64,000 nucleotides of DNA from Bradyrhizobium jicamae (GTDB taxonomy: Bacteria > Pseudomonadota > Alphaproteobacteria > Rhizobiales > Xanthobacteraceae). The DNA lies in the NCBI RefSeq assembly GCF_018130215.1, contig NZ_JAFCKQ010000001.1:124001-188000 (forward strand), written 5' to 3'. Below are positions 32,737 to 41,239 of this stretch, piece by piece. Both the position numbers and the translations under genes were made by a program. Every line of letters begins with the position of its first letter. Position 1 is the first letter of the stretch. The notes under the pieces were generated by a model that worked only from the letters and a program-made list of their open reading frames with translations, was not told the DNA's origin and ran no database searches.

Positions 32737-33966
32737 CTACGCGCCCTTCTCGCCGCTCATCATCGGGCCGAACAGCTCCCAGCTCTCGCCCTTGAACCGC
32801 ATCATCTGCAGCTGCTCGATCGGCGCGAAGTCATCGGCGCTGGTCTTGATCTTGGTGCCCGGCAGGAAGATGCCGATCTCGAAGTTCATGCTGGCTGCCT
32901 GCTTCATCACGTTGGCGCGGGTCAGGTTGTCACCGCACTGCTTGAGCACGTGCTCGAGACCCTTGGCAACGCCGTAGCCGAACACGGTCGCGGCGTCGTC
33001 CTGGTCGCCTTCGGGATACCACTTGGTCATGAAGGCGCGCCATTCGACCATCGCCGGGTCGTTCTTCCAGCCGGGATCCTTGGGATCCTTCAGGTACTGC
33101 GTGGACAGCACGCCCTGGCTCGCCTCATACCCGGCCGGCTTCATCACGCCACCGATCGAGGCGGAAACGTTGGTCAGGAACTGCACCGGATGCCAATCGA
33201 GCTCCGCGACCTTCTTGATCGCCTGCGCGGCGAATTTGGGCGTCGCGATGTTGATGAAGATGTCCGGATTGGCGCCCTTGATCTGCACGATCTGCGAGTC
33301 GACCGTCGGCGACGACGTCTCGTAGGATGATTCGATCACGATCAGCTTCTTGGCTTCGTCGCCGAGCCCTTCCTGCAGGCCGATCAGGTAGTCCTTGCCG
33401 AAATCGTCGTTCTGGTAGAGCACGCCGATCGTCTTGCCCGGATAGTTCTTGAGGATGTACTTGGCGTAGATGCGCGCCTCGACCTGGTAGCTGGGTTGCC
33501 AGCCCATGGTCCACGGGAAGTCCTTCGGGTCGTTCCACTTGGCGGCGCCGGTCGAGACGAAAAGCTGCGGCACCTTCTTGGCGTTCATGTATTTCTGGAT
33601 CGCCGAGTTGCCGGGCGTGCCCAGCGGGTTGAAGATCAACAGCACCTCGTCGCTCTCGACCAGCTTGCGCGCCTGCTCGACCATCTTGGGAGGCGAGTAG
33701 GCGTCGTCATAGGAGATGAAGCTGATCTTGCGACCATTGATGCCGCCTTCGCTGTTGACCTTCTTGAAATAGGCCGCTTCGGTCTTGCCGATGGTGGCGT
33801 AGGCGGAGGCCGGGCCCGAATAGGGCATGATGTTGCCGATCTTGATCTCGGTGTCGGTCGCGCCCGGATCGTAGGCTTTTTGCGCATTGGCTGCGCCTGC
33901 GACGCCGATTGCAAGGCATCCCGCAAGCGCAGCGGATCGGGCATAGCTCAAGAGTCGCTGGTGCAT
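32737..33966 (-). CDS. branched-chain amino-acid-type ABC substrate-binding protein
   Basis: 409-residue periplasmic binding protein of the Leu/Ile/Val (family 4, LivK) type. After a signal peptide ending ANAQK come EIKIGNIMPYSGPAS, GGINGRKISFISYDDAYSPPK and a second lobe with IGVLYQNDDFGKDYL. ATG 33966 is six bases from GGAGG; the ATG at 33969 is also possible. In rhizobia such proteins often bind aromatic or sugar acids rather than amino acids. No permease genes adjoin; an enolase-superfamily enzyme follows. Confidence 0.88.
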   Translation of the reverse strand: MHQRLLSYARSAALAGCLAIGVAGAANAQKAYDPGATDTEIKIGNIMPYSGPASAYATIGKTEAAYFKKVNSEGGINGRKISFISYDDAYSPPKMVEQARKLVESDEVLLIFNPLGTPGNSAIQKYMNAKKVPQLFVSTGAAKWNDPKDFPWTMGWQPSYQVEARIYAKYILKNYPGKTIGVLYQNDDFGKDYLIGLQEGLGDEAKKLIVIESSYETSSPTVDSQIVQIKGANPDIFINIATPKFAAQAIKKVAELDWHPVQFLTNVSASIGGVMKPAGYEASQGVLSTQYLKDPKDPGWKNDPAMVEWRAFMTKWYPEGDQDDAATVFGYGVAKGLEHVLKQCGDNLTRANVMKQAASMNFEIGIFLPGTKIKTSADDFAPIEQLQMMRFKGESWELFGPMMSGEKGA

Positions 33967-34188
33967 CATTGTCCTCCCTGACATGCTGGCCGCGGCTCAT
34001 GCAGTCTTGATTGTGGGGCAGCTTGGGTGAGCCGTCGGATCGATGCAGCGTCAAGTATGCATGGTTGCGGCCATGTTACCAGCGATGCCTTCGGAGTAGA
34101 TTTCCGTGGAGCGGAACCGCAAGGACTGTCAAATGCCACGTGCAGCACGCGAGCATGATGTGAGTGCTTCGAAAGAGAGTTGTTGCGG

Positions 34189-35025
34189 ATGAATCCAGCC
34201 CAGAAAGCGCTCTGGTATATCGAGAGCCATCTCGGCACGGCGTTGACGCTCGACGAGATTTCGACGATCGCCGGCGTTTCGCGCTTTCATCTTGTCCGCG
34301 CATTCGCGGAGGCAACGGGATTTTCGGTCATGCGCTATGTGCGTGCGCGTCGACTCAGCGAGGCGGCGCACCAGCTCGCCGCGGGCGCGCCCGATATCCT
34401 GACCCTGGCGCTGGATGCGGATTACGGCTCCCACGAAGCATTCACCCGCGCGTTCCGCGACCATTTCGGTGTCACGCCCGAGACGGTCCGCGCGACGACG
34501 TGCCTGAAGAAGCTCAAGCTGCAGGAGCCGATCACCATGATCTCGACAGCCCTCGATCATATCGACCCGCCGCGCGTTGCTCACGGCAAGGCGTTCCTCG
34601 TCGCCGGTATCGGCGAGCGCTACAATCATGCGAACGGCTCTACCGCCGGCATCCCGAACCAGTGGCATGAATTCCATATGCAGCACGCCGCGATTCCGCG
34701 GCCCGTCGGCAAGATCGCCTATGGCGTCTGTTGCAACGGCGACGATGCCGGCAATTTCGATTACATCGCCGGCCTCGAGGTCGCAGATTTCTCCGACCTG
34801 CCGCGCGAATTCGCCCGCGTCCGGATTCCCGAGCAGAAATACCTCGTCTTCACCCATGCGGACCACATCTCGACCATCCGCCGCACCGTCAACACGATCT
34901 GGAATCGGTGGCTGCCGCAGTCCGGCATGAAGGTCGCCGATGCGCCGAACTTCGAGCGCTATGACGAGAAATTCGATCCGAGCACCGGCTATGGCGGATT
35001 GGAGATCTGGGTGCCGGTGGTCTAG
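34189..35025 (+). CDS. AraC-family regulator with GyrI-like effector domain
   Basis: 278-residue regulator of the Rob/SoxS-GyrI arrangement. The N-terminal AraC DNA-binding domain (about residues 1-105) contains LTLDEISTIAGVSRFHLVRAF and the second helix-turn-helix ending FRDHFGVTPE. The C-terminal effector-binding domain (about 125-278) contains GIGERYNHAN and IPEQKYLVFTH, typical of small-molecule sensing. ATG 34189 is preferred over a TTG three codons earlier. Divergent from the binding protein gene. Confidence 0.88.
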   Translation: MNPAQKALWYIESHLGTALTLDEISTIAGVSRFHLVRAFAEATGFSVMRYVRARRLSEAAHQLAAGAPDILTLALDADYGSHEAFTRAFRDHFGVTPETVRATTCLKKLKLQEPITMISTALDHIDPPRVAHGKAFLVAGIGERYNHANGSTAGIPNQWHEFHMQHAAIPRPVGKIAYGVCCNGDDAGNFDYIAGLEVADFSDLPREFARVRIPEQKYLVFTHADHISTIRRTVNTIWNRWLPQSGMKVADAPNFERYDEKFDPSTGYGGLEIWVPVV

Positions 35026-35182
35026 ACAATGCGCGGGTGATGACACCGTGCAAGTGCCGGGCAGCGTTGCGCCCGCGATTGCTTGGCAAGGCGGAACGAC
35101 TTTGCCATAACGGGGCGAAACAACATGTTGCGCGTGCGGGACCCCTGGACTCCGCCGGCAGCCAACGAGCCGGGAGGATGCC

Positions 35183-36109
35183 ATGGCCAATATCCGTGTT
35201 CTCGCCACTGATCTCGAGTTTCCTGAAGGTCCGGTCGTCATGCCCGACGGGTCGGTCGTGCTGGTCGAGATCCGAGGCCAGCGTCTGACCCGGGTCTATC
35301 CCGACGGCCGCAAGGAAATCGTGGCGAAGGTGCCGGGCGGCCCGAACGGCGCGGCGCTCGGCCCGGACGGCAAGATCTATGTCTGCAACAATGGCGGCTT
35401 CTCATGGATCCCGACCGGCAAGATGATCATGCCGGGACCGCAGCCGGGAGATTATCTGGGCGGCTCGATCCAGCGCGTCGACCTGCAATCCGGCAAGGTC
35501 GAGTCCGTGGTGACGAAATGCGGCGAGCATGAGCTGCGCGGGCCGAACGATCTGGTGTTCGACCGCCAGGGCGGGCTGTGGTTCTCCGATCTCGGCAAGC
35601 GCCGCGCCCGCGACATGGATGTCGGCGCGTTCTATTATCTGAAGCCGGGCATGAGCGAGATCGTCGAGGCCGTGCACGGCGTGCTGCCGGCCAACGGCAT
35701 CGGGCTGTCGCCGGACGAAAAGACCGTCTACATCGCGGAAACCCCGACCGCGCGGCTTTGGGCCTACGAGCTCTCGGAGCCCGGTGTGGTCAAGCCGCGC
35801 GACGTGATCTATCGCGGCGAGCGCGGCAAGCCGATCGCAGGCCTCGGCGGCTATCAGATGTTCGACTCGCTGGCGGTGGAAGCGAGCGGAAATGTCTGCG
35901 TCGCGACGCTGGTCTCTGGCTGTATCTCGGTGATCGCGCCCGACGGCGCCCTGGTCGAGCAGGTGCCGACCGGTGACCGTGTCACCACCAACATCGCCTT
36001 CGGCGGCCCCGAGCTGAAAACCGCCTACATCACGCTGTCGGGCAAGGGCGAACTGATCGCGATGGACTGGCCGCGGCCCGGATTGCCGCTCAACTTCTTG
36101 AACAAATGA
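35183..36109 (+). CDS. SMP-30/gluconolactonase family protein
   Basis: 308-residue six-bladed propeller predicted to hydrolyse a sugar lactone. Metal-site candidates are the Glu in FPEGPV, Asn in GPNDLVFD, and the Asp region in NGIGLSPDEKTVY, all in order as expected. GGGAGGATGCC precedes the ATG. With a GMC oxidoreductase and an enolase-superfamily enzyme nearby it may belong to a sugar-acid route, but there is a repeat before the next gene. Confidence 0.88.
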   Translation: MANIRVLATDLEFPEGPVVMPDGSVVLVEIRGQRLTRVYPDGRKEIVAKVPGGPNGAALGPDGKIYVCNNGGFSWIPTGKMIMPGPQPGDYLGGSIQRVDLQSGKVESVVTKCGEHELRGPNDLVFDRQGGLWFSDLGKRRARDMDVGAFYYLKPGMSEIVEAVHGVLPANGIGLSPDEKTVYIAETPTARLWAYELSEPGVVKPRDVIYRGERGKPIAGLGGYQMFDSLAVEASGNVCVATLVSGCISVIAPDGALVEQVPTGDRVTTNIAFGGPELKTAYITLSGKGELIAMDWPRPGLPLNFLNK

Positions 36110-36118
36110 TGTAACAAC

Positions 36119-36201
36119 GTCATTGCGGGCGAAGCGAGGCAATCCGTGCTTCAACATGTGCGGAGCGATGGATTGCTTCGGTCATCGCTCCTCGCAATGA
36201 C
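36119..36201. repeat. palindromic intergenic repeat
   Basis: GTCATTGCGGGCGAAGCGAG ... CTCCTCGCAATGAC element just after the lactonase stop and ending 15 bases before the GNAT start, so its right end may overlap that gene's ribosome site region. Confidence 0.8.
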
Positions 36202-36216
36202 GGAAAGGACGACAGA

Positions 36217-36810
36217 ATGCCCTGGCTTGAACCGGTGACCCTGCGCGGCGAGCATGCGCGGCTTGAGCCGCTGTCGCACGATCAGATCGAGGGACTGACC
36301 GACGCCGCTGAGGACGGCGAGCTGTGGAAGCTCTGGTACACCTCGATTCCGAAGCCGGAGAACATGAAGAAGGAGATCGACCGCCGGCCGGGCTTGCAGG
36401 CGGCCGGCTCGATGCTGCCGTTCACGGTGTTCGACGCCGCCGGCCAAATCTCGGGCATGACCACCTACATGAATGTCGACACGCCGAACCGCCGGGTCGA
36501 GATCGGCTCGACCTGGTACGCCAGGCGTGTGCAGCGCAGCGCGGTCAATACGCAGTGCAAGCTGCTGCTGCTCACCCATGCGTTCGAAACGCTCGATTGC
36601 ATCGCGGTGGAATTCCGCACGCACTTCTTCAATCATCAGAGCCGCCGCGCCATCGAGCGCCTCGGCGCCAAGCAGGACGGCATCCTGCGCAGCCACCAGA
36701 TCTCGCCCAACGGCTCGTTGCGCGACACCGTGGTTTACAGCATCATCGCCAGCGAATGGCCGACAGTGAAGGCCCATCTCGACTATCAGCTCAACGAAAA
36801 GGCGCGCTGA
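36217..36810 (+). CDS. GNAT-family N-acetyltransferase
   Basis: 197-residue acetyl-CoA-dependent transferase of the RimJ/RimL-like group. It begins WLEPVTLRGEHARLEPLSHDQ, has EIGSTWYARRVQRSAVNTQCKLLLL (CoA-binding region) and FNHQSRRAIERLGAKQDGILR near the C-terminus. GGAAAGG precedes the ATG. Target unknown. The GMC gene starts 28 bases later, so they are probably co-transcribed. Confidence 0.88.
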   Translation: MPWLEPVTLRGEHARLEPLSHDQIEGLTDAAEDGELWKLWYTSIPKPENMKKEIDRRPGLQAAGSMLPFTVFDAAGQISGMTTYMNVDTPNRRVEIGSTWYARRVQRSAVNTQCKLLLLTHAFETLDCIAVEFRTHFFNHQSRRAIERLGAKQDGILRSHQISPNGSLRDTVVYSIIASEWPTVKAHLDYQLNEKAR

Positions 36811-36838
36811 CCGCGACGTCAGCGCCAGAAACGAGACG

Positions 36839-38482
36839 ATGGAAACGTTCGATTATGTGATCATCGGCGCAGGCTCCGCGGGGAGCGTGCTGACCAACCG
36901 CCTGAGTGACGACGCTGCGATGCGCGTCTGCGTGCTGGAGGCGGGGCCGAGCGACTGGCATCCCTACATCCATTTGCCGGCCGGCTTCATCAAGACCTTC
37001 CACATGAAGAGCGTGAACTGGGCCTACCAGCAGGAGGTCGGTCCCTACACCGGAGGGCGCAGCATCTATGCGCCGCGCGGCAAGACGCTGGGCGGCTCAT
37101 CCTCGATCAACGGCCATATCTACAACCGCGGCCAGCGCCAGGATTTCGACACCTGGGCACAGCTCGGCAATCGCGGTTGGGGCTATCCCGACGTGCTGCC
37201 CTATTTCCGGCGGATGGAGCGGCGGATAGGCGAGGGCGACGACACCTATCGTGGCCGCGACGGCAATCTCACAGTCACCACCATGGACTGGCAGGACCCG
37301 CTCTGCGAAGCCTTCATGAACGGCGCCGTCAGCCTCGGCATTCCGCGCAACCCCGACTACAACGGCCAGATCCAGGAGGGCGTCTCCTATTGCCAGCGCA
37401 CCATCCAGAATGGATTGCGGGTCAGCGCGGCAACCGCCTATCTGCATCCGGCGCGCAAGCGGCCGAATGTCGACGTGCGCACCCATGCGCACGTCACCGG
37501 CATCATCTTCGAGGGCAAGCGCGCGGTCGGCGTTCGCTACAATCGCGGCGGCAAATACGGCGATCCGCTGGAGATCCGCGCCACCAAGGAGGTCATCCTC
37601 TCCGGTGGCGCCTACAACTCGCCGCAGCTGTTGCAGCTCTCCGGCGTCGGTTCGCCTGATCTGTTGAGGTCGCACGGCATCGAGGTGCGCCACGCGCTGC
37701 CGGGTGTCGGTGAGGGCTTGCAGGACCACTACGCGCCGCGCTCGGTGGCGCGGGTCAAGAATATCAGGACCATCAACGAGCTGCGCCGCGGCCTCAGTCT
37801 CTGGGTCGAGGCGCTGAAATGGGCGACGACGCGGCGCGGCTTGCTGTCGCTGTCGCCGACCATGGTCTACTGCTTCTGGCGCTCGGGGGAGACGACCGAG
37901 AGCTCGGATTTGCAGCTCACCTTCACGCCGGCGAGCTACAAGGAGGGCGTGCAGGGCCAGCTCGAGGACGAGCCCGGCATGACGGTTGCCTCCTGGCAGC
38001 AGCGGCCGGAGAGCCGCGGCTACGTCCGCATCCGCTCGGCCGATCCGTTCCAGCCGCCGATCATCCAGACCAACTATCTCACCGAAGAGCTCGACCGCCG
38101 CGTCGTCGTCGCCGGCATGAGGCTGGCGCGGCGGCTGCTCGCCTCCGATCCGCTCAAGCCGTATTTCGCCTACGAGGATTTTCCGGGCCCGAAGGTGCAG
38201 AGCGACGACGAATTCCTCGCCGCCGCGACCGAGCGCGGCACCACGACCTTCCATCCCGGCTGCACCTGCCGGATGGGGCCTGCGAATGCGTCCTGGGCCG
38301 TGGTCGACGACCAGCTTCGCGTCCACGGCATGGAGGGCCTCCGCGTGATCGACGCCTCGATCATGCCGCGGATGATCTCGGCTAATCTCAATGCGTCGAC
38401 GCTGATGATCGCCGACAAGGCCTCCGACATGATCCGCGGCAAGACGCCGGAGGCGGCGGCGAAACTGCCGGAATATGCGTGA
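36839..38482 (+). CDS. GMC-family FAD oxidoreductase (choline/alcohol dehydrogenase-like)
   Basis: 547-residue flavoprotein. The FAD motif GAGSAGSVL (about residues 10-18), the RGKTLGGSSSINGHIYNRG signature 1 and SGGAYNSPQLLQLSGVG signature 2 are present, as are the active-site pair H472 (FHPGC) and N518 (NLNAST). It oxidises an alcohol to aldehyde or beyond; no signal peptide, so cytoplasmic or membrane-linked. The second residue of the usual His-His/Asn pair being Asn is common in this family. Substrate unknown. Confidence 0.93.
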   Translation: METFDYVIIGAGSAGSVLTNRLSDDAAMRVCVLEAGPSDWHPYIHLPAGFIKTFHMKSVNWAYQQEVGPYTGGRSIYAPRGKTLGGSSSINGHIYNRGQRQDFDTWAQLGNRGWGYPDVLPYFRRMERRIGEGDDTYRGRDGNLTVTTMDWQDPLCEAFMNGAVSLGIPRNPDYNGQIQEGVSYCQRTIQNGLRVSAATAYLHPARKRPNVDVRTHAHVTGIIFEGKRAVGVRYNRGGKYGDPLEIRATKEVILSGGAYNSPQLLQLSGVGSPDLLRSHGIEVRHALPGVGEGLQDHYAPRSVARVKNIRTINELRRGLSLWVEALKWATTRRGLLSLSPTMVYCFWRSGETTESSDLQLTFTPASYKEGVQGQLEDEPGMTVASWQQRPESRGYVRIRSADPFQPPIIQTNYLTEELDRRVVVAGMRLARRLLASDPLKPYFAYEDFPGPKVQSDDEFLAAATERGTTTFHPGCTCRMGPANASWAVVDDQLRVHGMEGLRVIDASIMPRMISANLNASTLMIADKASDMIRGKTPEAAAKLPEYA

Positions 38483-38496
38483 GGGGTTTCGCTATC

Positions 38497-38623
38497 GCCC
38501 CGCGTGCGGGGAGAGGTCGAAATTCGCGAGACGCGAATTTCGGGTGAGGAGACCGTCCACGCACTGAGTTCGTTGAGGGTCCCCCTCATCCCGACCTTCT
38601 CCCCGCAAGCGGGGAGAAGGGCA
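38497..38623. repeat. mosaic intergenic repeat with CCCCGC..GCGGGG ends
   Basis: Element running from CCCCGCGTGCGGGGAGAGGTC to CTTCTCCCCGCAAGCGGGG. It includes the palindrome GAAATTCGCG-AGA-CGCGAATTTC (38519-38541) and terminal hairpins at both ends, and sits between two convergent genes. It resembles the RIME-like mosaic elements of Rhizobiales and may act as a two-way terminator. Confidence 0.75.
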
Positions 38624-38634
38624 AGATCAGGAGC

Positions 38635-40137
38635 TCAGCCGTAGACGAACGCCTTGTCCTTCAGGTCGATCGCCGGGAATTCGTCCTTCTCCGCCCAGTA
38701 GTCCTGGTTGTGCTGCCATTCCGGCTTGTCGCCGCGCTTCGGCAGCAGGTGCATGCCGCGCATCATGTATCCGGGGTTGAAATTCTCCGGATCGATCCAC
38801 GGCAGCAGCGGCATGTTGTGATCCTCGGGCCGCAGCGCCGGCGTTACCTTGTTCGCGCCGGTCTCCTTCATGTGGTTGAGCATGCGGCAGACGAAGTCGG
38901 CGACGAGGTCGACGCGCAAAGTCCAGCTGGCGCGGAAATAGCCGAACACCCAGACCAGGTTCGGCACGCCGGTGAACATCATGCCGCGATAGGTCACGGT
39001 GTCCTTGAAATCGAGCGGCTTGCCGTCGATCTCGAAGTCGATATCGCCGTTGGCCGAGAGATGAAAGCCGGTCGCGGTGATGATGATGTCGGCCTCGAGT
39101 TCCTTGCCGGACTTCAGCAGGATGCCCTTCTCGGTGAAGCGGTCGATCTCGTCGGTGACGACGGACGCCTTACCGCCCTTGATGGCATGGAAGAGGTCGG
39201 CATCGGGGACGAAGGCGATGCGCTGTCGCCACGGCCGGTAGCTCGGCGTGAAGTGCGTCGCGATATCGTAGTCCTTGCCGAGAACGGCCTCGACCGCCGC
39301 CAGCAGATCCTTCTTGGCGCCCTCGGGGTCGACAAACGTGCGCTTGGTGAAGGCGTCCTGCTCGAACAGGATCTTGCGGCGGGTGATCTCGTGGATCCAG
39401 TGCTCGTCGACCTGCAGCCTGCGCAGCTCCTCGGCGATCTCGATCGCGTTGCGGCCGGTGCGGAAATAGGTCGGCGAGCGTTGCAGCATGGTGACGTGGC
39501 CGGCATCGTCGGCCATCGCCGGGATCAGCGTCGCGGCGGTGGCGCCGGAGCCGATCACGACCACGCGCTTGCCCTTGTAGTCGAGATCCTCGGGCCATTT
39601 CTGCGGATGGATGATCGGGCCCTTGAACTTCGCCATGTCGGTCCATTCGGGGGTGTAGCCCTCGGCATGGCGGTAATAGCCCTGGCACATCCAGAAGAAG
39701 TTGGTGGTGAAGCGCAGCCGCTCGCCGGTGTCGATCCTGACAGCATCGATGGTCCAGAGATTGGTCTCGTTCGACCATTTCGCCGCGGTGATGGTGTGGC
39801 GATAGCGGATGTGGCGTGCGAGATCGTTCTCCTCGATCACCTCGCCCATGTATTTCAGGATCTCGGCTGCGCTCGCGATCGGCGCGCTGGTCCACGGCTT
39901 GAAGCGATAGCCGAACGTGTGCAGGTCACTGTCGGAGCGTATCCCGGGATAGCGGTGGGTGGACCAGGTGCCGCCGAACGTCTTCTGCGTCTCCAGCACC
40001 ACGAAGCTGGTGCCCGGGCATTGCGTCGTGAGGTGATAGGCGGCGCCGACGCCGGAGATGCCGGCGCCCGCGACCAGGACGTCGAAATGCTCTGTGGTGA
40101 CGGGCTCGGCGGCCCGGATCTGGGTCTGGACGTTCAT
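38635..40137 (-). CDS. flavin monooxygenase, Baeyer-Villiger type
   Basis: 500-residue FAD/NADPH monooxygenase. Two Rossmann motifs are visible, AGAGISGVGAA near the start and VIGSGATAATLIP in the middle, and between them the Baeyer-Villiger fingerprint FxGxxxHxxxWP as FKGPIIHPQKWP (171-182). Such enzymes insert oxygen into ketones to give esters or lactones; substrate unknown. Single gene, ending convergently with the GMC gene; a MoxR gene lies upstream on the same strand with 77 bases between. Confidence 0.92.
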   Translation of the reverse strand: MNVQTQIRAAEPVTTEHFDVLVAGAGISGVGAAYHLTTQCPGTSFVVLETQKTFGGTWSTHRYPGIRSDSDLHTFGYRFKPWTSAPIASAAEILKYMGEVIEENDLARHIRYRHTITAAKWSNETNLWTIDAVRIDTGERLRFTTNFFWMCQGYYRHAEGYTPEWTDMAKFKGPIIHPQKWPEDLDYKGKRVVVIGSGATAATLIPAMADDAGHVTMLQRSPTYFRTGRNAIEIAEELRRLQVDEHWIHEITRRKILFEQDAFTKRTFVDPEGAKKDLLAAVEAVLGKDYDIATHFTPSYRPWRQRIAFVPDADLFHAIKGGKASVVTDEIDRFTEKGILLKSGKELEADIIITATGFHLSANGDIDFEIDGKPLDFKDTVTYRGMMFTGVPNLVWVFGYFRASWTLRVDLVADFVCRMLNHMKETGANKVTPALRPEDHNMPLLPWIDPENFNPGYMMRGMHLLPKRGDKPEWQHNQDYWAEKDEFPAIDLKDKAFVYG

Positions 40138-40214
40138 CTTCCCTGTCTTCTTGTTGGTTCGGACGTGGACGCAAAACGCCGGAGCGAGGGCCCCGGCGGT
40201 TGCCGATCTCGGAA

Positions 40215-41057
40215 CTAGACTTCGCGGCGGCTCAGGAACGCCAGCCGCTCGAACAGATGCACGTCCTGCTCGTTCTTGAGCAGCGCGCCGTGCAGCGGCG
40301 GGATCAGCTTGCGCGGATCGCGCTCGCGCAGCATCTCGGGGGTGATGTCCTCGTTCAGGAGCAGCTTGAGCCAGTCGAGCAACTCGGAGGTCGAGGGCTT
40401 CTTCTTCAGGCCCGGCACCTCGCGCACCTCGAAGAAGATGCGCAGCGCTTCTTCCACCAGGCGTTTCTTGATGCCGGGGAAGTGCACGTCGACGATCTTG
40501 CCCATGGTGTCGGCGTCGGGGAACTTGATGTAGTGGAAGAAGCAGCGGCGCAGGAACGCGTCCGGAAGCTCCTTCTCGTTGTTCGATGTGATCATCACGA
40601 TAGGGCGAAGCTTCGCCTTGATGTTCTCGCCCGTCTCGTAGACGTGGAACTCCATGCGATCGAGCTCGAGCAGGAGGTCGTTGGGGAATTCGATGTCGGC
40701 CTTGTCGATCTCGTCGATCAGGAGCACCGGACGCTTCTCATGGGTGAAGGCGTCCCACAGCTTGCCGCGCTTGATGTAGTTCTTGATGTCCGAGACCCTG
40801 GCGTCGCCGAGCTGGCTGTCGCGCAGGCGCGACACCGCGTCATATTCGTAGAGTCCCTGCTGCGCCTTGGTGGTCGACTTGATGTGCCAGGTCAAAAGCG
40901 GCGCGTCGATCGCCTTGGCGACTTCCTCGGCCAGCACGGTCTTGCCGGTGCCGGGCTCGCCCTTCACCAGCAGCGGGCGCTCGAGCACGATGGCGGCATT
41001 GACGGCGACCTTGAGGTCATCGGTGGCGACGTAGTCCTTGGTTCCCGTGAATTTCAT
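40215..41057 (-). CDS. MoxR-family AAA+ ATPase
   Basis: 280-residue AAA+ chaperone-like ATPase. Walker A is GEPGTGKT, Walker B VLLIDEIDKAD, sensor 1 ITSNNEKELPDAFLRRCFF. MoxR proteins act with VWA-domain partners to insert metal cofactors or assemble complexes. The expected partner is at 43321-44496 on the other strand, separated by a diguanylate cyclase gene. Start ATG 41057 gives MKFTGTKDYV. Confidence 0.94.
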   Translation of the reverse strand: MKFTGTKDYVATDDLKVAVNAAIVLERPLLVKGEPGTGKTVLAEEVAKAIDAPLLTWHIKSTTKAQQGLYEYDAVSRLRDSQLGDARVSDIKNYIKRGKLWDAFTHEKRPVLLIDEIDKADIEFPNDLLLELDRMEFHVYETGENIKAKLRPIVMITSNNEKELPDAFLRRCFFHYIKFPDADTMGKIVDVHFPGIKKRLVEEALRIFFEVREVPGLKKKPSTSELLDWLKLLLNEDITPEMLRERDPRKLIPPLHGALLKNEQDVHLFERLAFLSRREV

Positions 41058-41239
41058 CTATCTGTTTGCCTTGGTTCGTTCGCGGGACGCCTCGGCCTCC
41101 ACACGAAAAGACCGCTCTCGCAGCGGTCACTTGTCCTGTCCAATGTCTTGTCACATACAATTCTAGTTGAAAAAGCCGGGCGGTCTAGCGCGGATTCCGC
41201 AGCGCAGCGGTACCAGGGCGGCGGCCCGTGCATAGTATG

